DNA of 47,019 nt, taken from contig JAFSWF010000005.1 of the NCBI GenBank assembly GCA_017444615.1, positions 1 to 47,019 on the forward strand. The letters run 5' to 3'. The notes beneath the pieces were generated by a model. That model had not been told where the DNA came from, ran no database searches, and was given only the letters and a program-made list of their open reading frames with translations. Made by a program: the position numbers and the translations under genes. Position 1 is the first letter of the stretch. Every line of letters starts with the position of its first letter. The stretch is from Paludibacteraceae bacterium. GTDB taxonomy: Bacteria > Bacteroidota > Bacteroidia > Bacteroidales > Paludibacteraceae. Positions 31,194-39,319 of the stretch are shown in pieces.

Positions 31194-33178
31194 CAGATAG
31201 TAATAATTCGGTTTCCTAATTGTTTGCAGATATCGTTCTTGCGTTGGAGGAGTTCGGGTTGGTAGGAAAGGAGTGTTTTGATACGGTTCCAGTCTCCAGC
31301 AGTTTCGGCTTCTTTGAGGCTTGCGGACAGGTCTTCTATCTGCTGATTGATGACGGTCAGTTTGATTTCGTAGAGAAGTTGGGTAACGAGTTCGCCTAAA
31401 TGCGGTTCTATCTCTTCGGCTGTACGGTATTGGTCGGCTATCATCTCTACGGCGATGGAGCTAATCTCGGTATCGGAGTGGAACTTAAAGAAGCGCTCGG
31501 CATTGAAATTGGGTTCCTTGCTGTGCCGTTTGAACTCATCCATGATACGCTGGAAGACGGGCCGCGTAGGCGTTATTTCGTCCTCTTCAATATTATAGAT
31601 GACGACATCGCCGATGGAATAGATGGTGCCTTCCAGTTCAACAGGCCGCTCGCCGTAACGAACGACCAACTGAATTAAGTTATAGAAGTTAGCATCTAAA
31701 CCGCTGAGCGGTTTGACCGCTTCGCTGTAGGACCGCTCTGCTGTAGGACCGCTCGTTTCGCTCGCTGTAGGATTTTCCGACGGTTCAGCGGACTGAGTCT
31801 CAGCGGGGGTATCGGTTTCTGTTCTCGGGGTTGTTCTCTTCCTATCGTCAATCAGTTTGCGGCGCAGGGATATGACTTCGCGGGTGAGGACTTGTTCGGA
31901 GATATGAAGCCGTTCGGCGGAGTCTTTGATATAGACCTGACGGGTTATCATATCCGGAATGATGGCGATGGAGGCGGTGATGTCTCGGATGAGTGCCGCA
32001 CGTTTCTGCGGGTCATCGCCTGCTGATTCGGAGAGGAGGGCTAACTTAAAGCGGATGAAGTCTGTTTGATGGTCTTGTATGTATTGGATAAAGACGGTGG
32101 AGTCGTTGTTCTGCGCAAAGCTGTCAGGGTCTTCGCCGTCCGGCAGGAGTACCACTTTGACGTTAAATCCTTCTTCGAGGAACATGTCAATGCCTCGTAA
32201 TGCCGCGTGAATACCTGCGGCGTCGCCGTCGTAGAGGACGGTTATATTGGAGGTAAAGCGTTTGATGAGCCGGATCTGCGGTTTGGTGAGGGCCGTGCCG
32301 CCACTGGCTACCACGTTTTCAATACCCGACTGATGCATGGAGATGACATCCATCTGTCCCTCCACGAGGTAACACATATCCTGCCGCGCGATGGATTGTT
32401 TGGCTTGGAAGATACCGTATAGTTCGTTCGTTTTGGAATAGATGATGGAGTCGGGCGAGTTGACATATTTGCCGACATTCTCTTTTTTCTTGAGGATACG
32501 CCCCGCGAAGGCGACGGTCTTGCCGCTAAGGGTCAGAATGGGGAAGATCACACGGTCCCGAAAACGGTCGTAGAGGCGTCCATCTTCGGATTTGCCGACT
32601 ACGCCGCAGCCGATTTTAGTGTCCACGTTATTGGTGATGAACTCTTCCTTGAAGCCTTGTTTCTGAAGGGTTGTAGCGAGCGGGTTACCTTTCTCGGGCG
32701 AGTAACCAAGTTGGTACTTTCGGATGATGTCGTCGCGCAGGCCTCGTTCACGGAAATAACTGAGACCGATGGCTTTGCCTTCCTCCGTTTCCCATAGTTG
32801 GTTTTGGAACCAGTGGTTGCAGAAATCGTTGACGACGAACATGGACTCACGGTTGTCCTGGCGTTGCTGTTCTTCGGGGCTCAGTTCACGTTCTTCGACC
32901 TCAATGTGGTACTTCTTGCCAAGCTGTTTGACGGCCTCAACGAAGGAACATTGTTCTATCTCGCGAATAAAGCCTACAGCGTTTCCGCTCACACCGCAGC
33001 CGAAGCATTTATAGATACCTTTGGAGGGGCTGACGGTAAAGGAGCCTGTCTTCTCATGGTGGAAAGGACAGAGCCCGATGAGGTTCGCGCCTCGCTTACG
33101 TAGCGAGACGTAATCACCTACCACTTCTTCGATTTTCGCAGCGGCGTAGATACGGTCTATGGTTTCTCGGGGAATCAA
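31193..33178 (-). CDS. dnaG: DNA primase
   Basis: Makes RNA primers at the replication fork. 661 residues. The zinc-binding CHC2 domain has C37, H40, C58 and C61 (CPFHHEKTGSF, YKCFGCG). The catalytic core has YLVEGQMDVIS (TOPRIM Glu) and TVLYDGDAAG (DxD). The C-terminal helicase-interaction domain follows a linker around residues 440-490. The 17-nt repeat array at 31719-31773 encodes part of that linker (residues 469-487, with ERSYSEAVKP). The stop overlaps the next gene. In this operon dnaG is with envelope genes rather than with rpoD or rpsU. Confidence 0.96.
   Translation of the reverse strand: MIPRETIDRIYAAAKIEEVVGDYVSLRKRGANLIGLCPFHHEKTGSFTVSPSKGIYKCFGCGVSGNAVGFIREIEQCSFVEAVKQLGKKYHIEVEERELSPEEQQRQDNRESMFVVNDFCNHWFQNQLWETEEGKAIGLSYFRERGLRDDIIRKYQLGYSPEKGNPLATTLQKQGFKEEFITNNVDTKIGCGVVGKSEDGRLYDRFRDRVIFPILTLSGKTVAFAGRILKKKENVGKYVNSPDSIIYSKTNELYGIFQAKQSIARQDMCYLVEGQMDVISMHQSGIENVVASGGTALTKPQIRLIKRFTSNITVLYDGDAAGIHAALRGIDMFLEEGFNVKVVLLPDGEDPDSFAQNNDSTVFIQYIQDHQTDFIRFKLALLSESAGDDPQKRAALIRDITASIAIIPDMITRQVYIKDSAERLHISEQVLTREVISLRRKLIDDRKRTTPRTETDTPAETQSAEPSENPTASETSGPTAERSYSEAVKPLSGLDANFYNLIQLVVRYGERPVELEGTIYSIGDVVIYNIEEDEITPTRPVFQRIMDEFKRHSKEPNFNAERFFKFHSDTEISSIAVEMIADQYRTAEEIEPHLGELVTQLLYEIKLTVINQQIEDLSASLKEAETAGDWNRIKTLLSYQPELLQRKNDICKQLGNRIITI
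31719..31773. repeat. 17-nt repeat array (dnaG linker)
   Basis: Three units of type CGCTGTAGGACCGCT in the dnaG linker, related to those at 29948-30022. Confidence 0.7.
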
Positions 33179-33212
33179 GGGATTTACGATTTAGTCATTT
33201 AGCATTTAGCAT

Positions 33213-33935
33213 TTAATTATCGGCGTACCATAGGTACATACCTATTTTTATTTGCCATTGGTCGAGGCGTCCGCGGGTGTGCCATCCGTTGGAGAAATCG
33301 GCGTTACGATAGGGGTTGATGAGACCGAAATCATATCCACCGCGGAGGAAATAACGCTTGTACTGGAATCCCGCTCCGATGCCCCAAGTGACGTTCAGAC
33401 GCTGGAGGGCATTATTGGCATCTGCATTGGGGTCGTATCCGCTATAACGTTGGGAAACCACATCTCCACCCATTTCGTTTTGCCGGTCAGCGCGCATGTT
33501 CAGGCCTAAGCCACACTGGATAGTAGGACCGGTATAGAGCATGAGGTAGGTCTCTTTGGCCACTTCGAACTTATACTGCCAGTCGACGAACACTTCCACT
33601 TCATGATAGGTAAACATCTGCCGCGAACGCGGGTAGTCGAACATCCCTACCGACTGCCAACTGCCGGTATGCGCACCGAAGGTGTAGTTGATACCCAGCG
33701 AGGTTCCGAAGCCTTTGATAAAACTAGCGTCATAGACCACACCCACCTTGAATCCTTTCATCGCCACGACATGCGAAAGGGAGTCCTTGGCGGAGGAAGG
33801 GTTGGTCATACTATTCAGACGCAAGACCGGTTGCGCCCAACCGATTTGAATACCAAAGCCTTGTTTGGGCACGTCTGCCGCCCACGCGCTCAGTGCCAAA
33901 CAGAGGGTTACCATTGTGATAAAACTTTTCTTCAT
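33213..33935 (-). CDS. Outer-membrane beta-barrel protein
   Basis: 240 residues with a cleavable signal (KKSFITMVTLCLALSAWA), then alternating beta-strands rich in aromatic residues and glycine (GFGIQIGWAQPVLRL, TSLGINYTFGAHTG, LMLYTGPTIQCGLGLNM, WGIGAGFQYKRYFLRGGYDFG), ending WQIKIGMYLWYADN. This is the pattern of PorT/OmpW-like small barrels of Bacteroidota. Placed behind the OstA-like and SurA-like genes, which serve outer-membrane biogenesis. Substrate or binding partner unknown. Confidence 0.83.
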   Translation of the reverse strand: MKKSFITMVTLCLALSAWAADVPKQGFGIQIGWAQPVLRLNSMTNPSSAKDSLSHVVAMKGFKVGVVYDASFIKGFGTSLGINYTFGAHTGSWQSVGMFDYPRSRQMFTYHEVEVFVDWQYKFEVAKETYLMLYTGPTIQCGLGLNMRADRQNEMGGDVVSQRYSGYDPNADANNALQRLNVTWGIGAGFQYKRYFLRGGYDFGLINPYRNADFSNGWHTRGRLDQWQIKIGMYLWYADN

Positions 33936-33941
33936 ATTGCT

Positions 33942-34058
33942 AAAATCTTAATAATCGTGTATGTTTTTGGGCCTTTTTTACCCTCGACTTGCCTTCGACT
34001 TGCCTTCGACTCTCTCTCGACATGCTCTCGTCTCGCCAAAATCTTAATAATCGTATAT
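33942..34058. repeat. Direct repeat flanking an 11-nt array before the barrel gene
   Basis: AAAATCTTAATAATCGTGTA at 33942 and a near-identical copy at 34038 (the latter encodes the end of the OstA-like protein). Between them at 33981-34035 lie (TTGCCTTCGAC)n and related units. Confidence 0.75.
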
Positions 34059-35648
34059 TTTTCGGAAGACGTCATCTTTGTCTTTGGGTCGTTGTTTATC
34101 CGCCCAGAAGAAGAGTGCCAGTCGGTCGGCTCCGGCAGGTATCTGCTCCATGGGGTATAGGATGCCGGTCGTTTCGTTGGTAAAACGGATGTGATGCACT
34201 TTGCGGCCCTCTATATACATGCGGATGTAACTGCTTTCGGTGGTGTTCATGCCTACGTATGAACCGTCACTCTCGCGGGGGTAGTAGATGGTCAGTGCGT
34301 TGCCGCTCATATCAATCAGGTCCACTTCGCCTTCTTTCATCAGGACTGTCACTTGTTTGCCGCTCATCTGGTTGTAGATGTCGAGTGTGTCGCTCATCAC
34401 ACAAAGGGCGTTACCATCTCCGATGGCATGATCCACTTCGCCGTTGACAATAAAGACCGTCATGCTATCTGCGGCTATTTGTTGATTATCGCTCCAGCAG
34501 ATAGGGTGCGTGTAAAGATGGATGGTGGAGTCGGAACTGAGATACACCATCGAATCGCAAACCATCTGCATGTCGTCTCTCCAAACGCGCACGCCATAAT
34601 GCGCCCGTACGCGGCGGTACGTGCTGTCCGCCATGGCCGAATCGGCATAATGGAGTTGCTCGGTAAAGAGCGTATCGCCGTGAATATAAGTGAAGTGCTC
34701 CGCATCGGACCAGTCCACCATGAGGGCGCTATCCGTGGCATAGCCTCGGCTATCCGTTTCCCACATCTCGCCATACTCACCGTAGAGCGTAGCATGTTGG
34801 GTAGAATCGATCATGACCATTTGACCTAACACTTTGCCAAATCCGATACTCTTGTCGTAATAGATCGTATCACCGGTCATGGTCTTGCCGCCGATATGAT
34901 AAACGAGCGAACGGTCAAGGAGCATCGAGCGTTCGTTGCTGGTGTTGTACCATCCACGGGAGGTGTAGATATCCGTCTCTTTCTCATAAACGATGACGGT
35001 CGGGGAGACGATGTCCGTCACTTTGGTGTCGGTGTTATAGAGGAGGGTATCGCTGGTGAGGATGAACTTAGGGTTGGTAAGGTGTACCTCCTTGCTGAAG
35101 ATGGCCTGTTTGGTTTTGGGCATGTACCTTCCTCGCACCGAAACGAGGGTGTTGAGGCTATCTCGAACAGTGCCGCCTGTGTAGTAATAGGCGACGTTTT
35201 GTTTGCGGTTGTAATTGAGACTATCGGTAGTGAGGATGGTTGGGTTCTCATCCTCTACGCCATGCTCGAGTCGCACATGTCTGCGCATGCGCGCCAGACG
35301 GGTGTTGCCGTCGTAGAACAGTTTGTCGCAATAACCGCGAAGACTATCGCCTTGCACAAAACGGACATGTCCGAAAGCGTCCAAGGAGTTGGTGTTTTCG
35401 TAGAAATATGCGCTATCGCAGTACATGAGGGCTTCCTCATGCCGAAAGACTACATTTCCACGCAGGATCTGCGCGTCTGCTATCCGTTCCTGGTCAAAAC
35501 TGAGTGTTTCGGAATGCTCGAGGTAGACCATGGTCTGGGCGCTAACGCTTAATGAACAATGAACAATGAACAATGAACAAAGCGTCCTAAGAAGTCTGTG
35601 CGTTCTTAGGGGTACGTACGGATTTTTATGTTTTGCACAAAAGTCCAT
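34044..35648 (-). CDS. OstA-like (LptA-related) export protein
   Basis: 534 residues. The signal peptide core is LCSLFIVHCSLSVSAQ; after that the protein is made of repeated beta-turn units typical of the OstA/LptA/LptD N-terminal jelly roll (ADAQILRGNVVFRHEEALMYC, AFGHVRFVQGDSLRGYC, ILTTDSLNYNRKQNVAYY). Relatives carry lipopolysaccharide across the periplasm. A heptamer array at 35551-35582 encodes the hydrophobic core of the signal peptide. It follows the SurA-like gene by 24 nt and precedes the barrel gene, consistent with outer-membrane assembly. Confidence 0.88.
   Translation of the reverse strand: MDFCAKHKNPYVPLRTHRLLRTLCSLFIVHCSLSVSAQTMVYLEHSETLSFDQERIADAQILRGNVVFRHEEALMYCDSAYFYENTNSLDAFGHVRFVQGDSLRGYCDKLFYDGNTRLARMRRHVRLEHGVEDENPTILTTDSLNYNRKQNVAYYYTGGTVRDSLNTLVSVRGRYMPKTKQAIFSKEVHLTNPKFILTSDTLLYNTDTKVTDIVSPTVIVYEKETDIYTSRGWYNTSNERSMLLDRSLVYHIGGKTMTGDTIYYDKSIGFGKVLGQMVMIDSTQHATLYGEYGEMWETDSRGYATDSALMVDWSDAEHFTYIHGDTLFTEQLHYADSAMADSTYRRVRAHYGVRVWRDDMQMVCDSMVYLSSDSTIHLYTHPICWSDNQQIAADSMTVFIVNGEVDHAIGDGNALCVMSDTLDIYNQMSGKQVTVLMKEGEVDLIDMSGNALTIYYPRESDGSYVGMNTTESSYIRMYIEGRKVHHIRFTNETTGILYPMEQIPAGADRLALFFWADKQRPKDKDDVFRKIYDY
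35551..35582. repeat. Heptamer array (gaacaat)n encoding a signal peptide core
   Basis: Four gaacaat units; on the coding strand attgttc repeats translate to SLFIVHCSL. Confidence 0.85.
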
Positions 35649-35672
35649 TAGCCCTTTGTTAATTTTTAATTG

Positions 35673-37025
35673 TTAATTGTCATGTATCCATCCCGGGAAC
35701 TCAAAGTCACAGCCTTGCCAGGCAGGGTCTATTTGGATGAAGGTAGATTTTTGTTTTTTGAGAATCCAGTTATAGAGGAACTCGCGGCTGAGTTTCTCTT
35801 CGAGCATTGCTTTGATGGTCTGAAAATCATCGGTCAAGTTGGCGCGGTGCACATCCGTTTTCTTGTTGAGTCGCACAATAGCACACACCTCGCGGTTCTT
35901 GGTCTGATCCATCATCACAAACGGCTGCGATATATCGCCTTCGTTCATCGAATAAATCTGTTTGGCTATTTCCGGCGAGAGATCCTGGTATTCAAAGCGA
36001 CTGCTGCCTGTGTTGGGGTTGATCATCAGACCTGCGTTCATGACCGTGTTCTTGTCTTGGGAGAACTTAAGCACCGCCACTTCGAAGGGAATAGAGTCGG
36101 ATGCCACGAGCTGGCGGATAGTATCTAACTTATTGATAGCGTTGATCTTATCCGTGGCGCTGATACGCGGACGAAGAAGGATATGACGGCAGTTGATACG
36201 TTCACCTTTCTTCTCAATGAGTTGGATGATATGATATCCGTACTCCGTTTGCACGATACGACTGACGCGTTTGGGGTCGTTGAGGTTAAAGGCGACGTCT
36301 GCGAACTCGGTCACTAACTGTCCGCGTCCTACGAAGCCTAACTCACCACCTCTTTTGGCACTCTCGGTATCCTCGGAGTAAAGGCGCGCTAACATGCTAA
36401 AATCTGCCGAACCGTTTTGTACCCGTTCGGTGAACTCACGCAGACGCGATTTGATACGTTCCGTCTCTTCCACCGGTACCGGCGGTTCGAAACTAAGAAT
36501 CTGCACCTCTACCTGCGCCGGCATCATGGGAATCGAATCGGCGGGGAGGGAGTTGTAATAGCGTCGTATCTCCGCCGGCGTGGGTTTGATGTCTTGCGTC
36601 AGTTTGGCTTGCATCTGTTGGATGATCATCTGATTGCGGACGGTAGTCATCATCTCTTCGCGAATCTCACTGCTGGTCTTGCGGAAATACTCCTCCATCT
36701 TCTCTTTCGAACCGATTTGGTTGATGTAATAGTTGATTCGCATGTCCACTTGGTGACTGACGGATGATTCGTTCGCCTCCACAGAATCGAGTTCGGCTTG
36801 GTGGAGGTAGAGTTTTTGGATGGCCAACTGCTCGGGTATGACGCAATAAGGGTCTCCATGAATAGGTTGCCCTTCGTACTGTGCCCGCAGGCGCTCCTCT
36901 TCCACTTCGCTCCGCAGAATTGCCTCATCTCCTACCACCCAAATGACTTCATCAATCACACCGCTCGTTTGCGCAGAGAGACTGAGAGACAATAAGATAA
37001 CTATGGATAGAATCGTTTTTCTCAT
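35673..37025 (-). CDS. SurA-like periplasmic peptidyl-prolyl isomerase
   Basis: 450 residues with signal KTILSIVILLSLSLSAQ. The N-terminal SurA-like chaperone region begins IDEVIWVVGDEAILRSEVEEE. Two parvulin domains follow: residues about 170-275 (ARLYSEDTESAKRGGELGFVGRGQLVTEF, EYGYHIIQLIEKKG) and about 278-385 (INCRHILLRP, EGDISQPF). It escorts unfolded outer-membrane proteins through the periplasm. The gene is between a second PPIase-like lipoprotein and the OstA-like gene, so this operon looks like an outer-membrane biogenesis unit. Confidence 0.93.
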   Translation of the reverse strand: MRKTILSIVILLSLSLSAQTSGVIDEVIWVVGDEAILRSEVEEERLRAQYEGQPIHGDPYCVIPEQLAIQKLYLHQAELDSVEANESSVSHQVDMRINYYINQIGSKEKMEEYFRKTSSEIREEMMTTVRNQMIIQQMQAKLTQDIKPTPAEIRRYYNSLPADSIPMMPAQVEVQILSFEPPVPVEETERIKSRLREFTERVQNGSADFSMLARLYSEDTESAKRGGELGFVGRGQLVTEFADVAFNLNDPKRVSRIVQTEYGYHIIQLIEKKGERINCRHILLRPRISATDKINAINKLDTIRQLVASDSIPFEVAVLKFSQDKNTVMNAGLMINPNTGSSRFEYQDLSPEIAKQIYSMNEGDISQPFVMMDQTKNREVCAIVRLNKKTDVHRANLTDDFQTIKAMLEEKLSREFLYNWILKKQKSTFIQIDPAWQGCDFEFPGWIHDN

Positions 37026-37034
37026 ATGCTGAAA

Positions 37035-37925
37035 TTAATAAAATATCACTTTTTGTTCCTCCACTGCCTCCTCGTAGATGCGTTCGCGTTCGGCTTGCAA
37101 AAAGTCCACTTGACGGGTAGTGAGGATGATTTTCTCAATATCCGGCCGCGCATAGTCGATAGGCATTGCTTCACCTCGTTTGTGCTTCTCTGTTATTTGG
37201 AGGATATAGGTCTTGAGCGAGTCGGAGAGTTCTATTTGGTTCTTGGACTTGAGTTGGTTCTCCAAATCCGCCCTTTCGATAGGCAACTGCGCCAGCAACT
37301 CACTGGTAGTGCGCCATTTATCGGTGAAGAGTTCATATCCGCTGGCGTTCTGATAGACATATTTCTCGATGTTGTCCATCACTTCGTTCGATTCGTTGGG
37401 CGCACCTTCTTCGCTCTCATCGGACGGAAGTACAGCCGGAACCTGAGTAAGCCATTTGCGGAGATCCTTGATTTTCGGGGCATCGACAGGTACAATCACC
37501 AGTAGGCCTTTCATAATCGATTCGTTCAATTGGAACCGGTCCGAGAGGAGGTTGTAATACTGTGCGATGGTGGAGTCGTTAATGTCTTTGGGCATGCGCT
37601 TATCCACCAAGTACTCCTCGTACGCATGCACATACAGCGTGCGGCGATAGTCGGCTACGAGCCGCTCTATCTCGGCGTTATGCACATTACTCATGGCGCC
37701 TTCGTACATCAAAATATCTTTCGCCCACTGGCTAATGTACTGCTGCGCCACGCGTGCACTATCCTCCGGACTAAGACCCAAGGTAAGCGAGTCCAGCGTG
37801 GAACGATAGACATATTGACCATGCACTTCCGCCACAGCTCCTACTTGGTGCTTGCGCTCCAAAGCATGACATCCGCATAGCAAAAAACACCCTAAAAGGG
37901 TGACGATGATACTACTTCTTCTCAT
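37035..37925 (-). CDS. Lipoprotein related to the SurA N-terminal/PPIase family
   Basis: 296 residues. The lipobox is LLCGC after MRRSSIIVTLLGCF. The sequence is mainly helical: YRSTLDSLTLGLSPEDSARVAQQYISQWAKDILMYEGA and YRRTLYVHAYEEYLVDKRM resemble the chaperone domain of SurA/PrsA, but no parvulin active-site pattern is visible. It may be a chaperone subunit or a degenerate PPIase. The ATG at 37925 is used, since the frame further upstream begins inside the -7 box. The mRNA would then have a leader of only a few nucleotides. First gene of the operon running to 29270. Confidence 0.78.
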   Translation of the reverse strand: MRRSSIIVTLLGCFLLCGCHALERKHQVGAVAEVHGQYVYRSTLDSLTLGLSPEDSARVAQQYISQWAKDILMYEGAMSNVHNAEIERLVADYRRTLYVHAYEEYLVDKRMPKDINDSTIAQYYNLLSDRFQLNESIMKGLLVIVPVDAPKIKDLRKWLTQVPAVLPSDESEEGAPNESNEVMDNIEKYVYQNASGYELFTDKWRTTSELLAQLPIERADLENQLKSKNQIELSDSLKTYILQITEKHKRGEAMPIDYARPDIEKIILTTRQVDFLQAERERIYEEAVEEQKVIFY

Positions 37926-37934
37926 AATCGGCTG

Positions 37935-37965
37935 CAAAGGTACAAAATAATTTTGATATATGCAA
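37935..37965 (-). promoter_or_regulatory. Promoter of the seven-gene operon 37925-29270
   Basis: Minus strand TTGCATATATCAAAA at -33 and TACCTTTG at -7, spacing 23 nt. The ATG is only about 9 nt beyond the -7 box, so the transcript may be nearly leaderless. Confidence 0.85.
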
Positions 37966-37982
37966 ACAAAGAAGCGAAAAAA

Positions 37983-39206
37983 TTACTTTTTTCTAGACAA
38001 GAAGAAATAAACGATGACTACCGAAAGGAGCAAAACCGTTCCGACCAGTCGGAAACCGAAGAAGCCGCTGGGGAAGATCGTATCGTACCCAAAACTCTCA
38101 TTAATCAGGCTGGCGCAGTCATAGACGGCAGAGAAAATAGTGAGGCAGGTAAGGAACGTAAGGAACTTATTCGTTTTCTCTTCTCCTTGCTCACGGCGCA
38201 CCTCTATCTCCTTGCCAATCATACGGTTAAGTTGGTCGTAGTCGCGCTGCGTGTTCAGACTTTTCTCAATATTGGTATTGATAATATTCGGGAGGAAATT
38301 ATACGAAATAGCAGTATAACTGTATTTTTGTTCGAACAGGTCCAGTTGCGCCTCCAACGCCACGACATCTTCCGTTCGACGGCGGTAACGCAGATTAACC
38401 GAGTAGAGGAAGACCTTGCGGAAGAGCTGGTACACATAGATCTTCTCAAAATAATCCTTTTCCCAAATACCGATCACCCGTTCGGGTGTGTTCGTTGTTA
38501 GCAGCGTGAACGTGTCTAACAACGCCAATCCCTTCCAACCGGCGAACACCGACACTTTGTGTCCCTCTAAAATATGCGCGATATATTCAGGACTGTTAAT
38601 GCCCGTCGAAAGGGGTGTGTGGGGCGCAAGCGTACCGGCATCATACAGCATCAAATCTTCATCGCCGTTTTGGATGGGTTCAAGAGCTTGCATGATTTGG
38701 AAAATCTTGAACTTATTGCCGCTTTCTACCAGCCACGAATAATCTTTGCTGTTCGACGTCCCTCCTTCATTCGCAGCTAACGCTGACTGCTGAAAAATAG
38801 CAATAATAGGTTGCAACGCCAAGGCCACAAACGGATCGTGCGCCTCGGTGTAATACGGGCAGTTACGAAGCGAATTGAGTGTGCGGGTGATGGCGTTGAA
38901 CTCCTGATTTTCGAACCGTAGGCTAACGGCATAAAGGACAATATGGAAGGGCGCTACCCATAGTTTGAGGTCGCGAACATGGAAAGTAACCGTCTCATCC
39001 CCCGTCGTCAGCGAGCAATCTTTGTCAATCGGCAAGGTGTACATGGTGATATCATCTGCCATGCATTGCGCAAACTCAGGGAAGTAATAATTCTGTAAGT
39101 TTGACCGTTCTTCAGGTGTGTAGTCATGTTTTTTCCATGCTGCAGAGAGCACAGGATTTTGGCGTGCGGAGAAATAGCCGCAAAGGAAAGATGAGTTATT
39201 GAACAT
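37983..39206 (-). CDS. Unknown protein with two C-terminal membrane helices, divergent partner of the NACHT gene
   Basis: 407 residues. No signal peptide. The first 330 residues look cytoplasmic (APFHIVLYAVSLRFENQEFN, AGWKGLALLDTFTLLT, EKDYFEKIYVYQLFRKVFLYSVN). Then comes a charged helix (QRDYDQLNRMIGKEIEVRREQ) and two membrane helices, about 347-367 and 383-403, joined by a short loop. This C-terminal layout recalls CorA-like proteins, but GMN and other CorA signatures are absent. It shares a palindromic promoter block with the NACHT gene transcribed the other way, which suggests a functional pair, with this protein as membrane effector. That is inference; I do not recognise the family. Confidence 0.72.
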   Translation of the reverse strand: MFNNSSFLCGYFSARQNPVLSAAWKKHDYTPEERSNLQNYYFPEFAQCMADDITMYTLPIDKDCSLTTGDETVTFHVRDLKLWVAPFHIVLYAVSLRFENQEFNAITRTLNSLRNCPYYTEAHDPFVALALQPIIAIFQQSALAANEGGTSNSKDYSWLVESGNKFKIFQIMQALEPIQNGDEDLMLYDAGTLAPHTPLSTGINSPEYIAHILEGHKVSVFAGWKGLALLDTFTLLTTNTPERVIGIWEKDYFEKIYVYQLFRKVFLYSVNLRYRRRTEDVVALEAQLDLFEQKYSYTAISYNFLPNIINTNIEKSLNTQRDYDQLNRMIGKEIEVRREQGEEKTNKFLTFLTCLTIFSAVYDCASLINESFGYDTIFPSGFFGFRLVGTVLLLSVVIVYFFLSRKK

Positions 39207-39252
39207 ATTCGATAATTCGGGTTCTAAAAGGGGTTATCTTGGATTTCGGCTG

Positions 39253-39283
39253 CAAAATTACACTTTTTTTTGCATATATGAAA
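39253..39283 (-). promoter_or_regulatory. Promoter of the membrane-protein gene
   Basis: Minus strand -7 box TAATTTTG with TTTCATATATGCAAAA 23 nt upstream. The -33 box starts TTTC instead of TTGC, so this promoter should be weaker than its partner. Confidence 0.7.
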
Positions 39284-39300
39284 ATATTTTTGTACTTTTG
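39270..39300 (+). promoter_or_regulatory. Promoter of the NACHT gene
   Basis: Plus strand TTGCATATATGAAAA at -33 and TACTTTTG at -7, spacing 23 nt. The -33 block overlaps that of the opposite promoter. Confidence 0.83.
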
Positions 39301-39319
39301 TGCGCAAAAATGAAATTTT

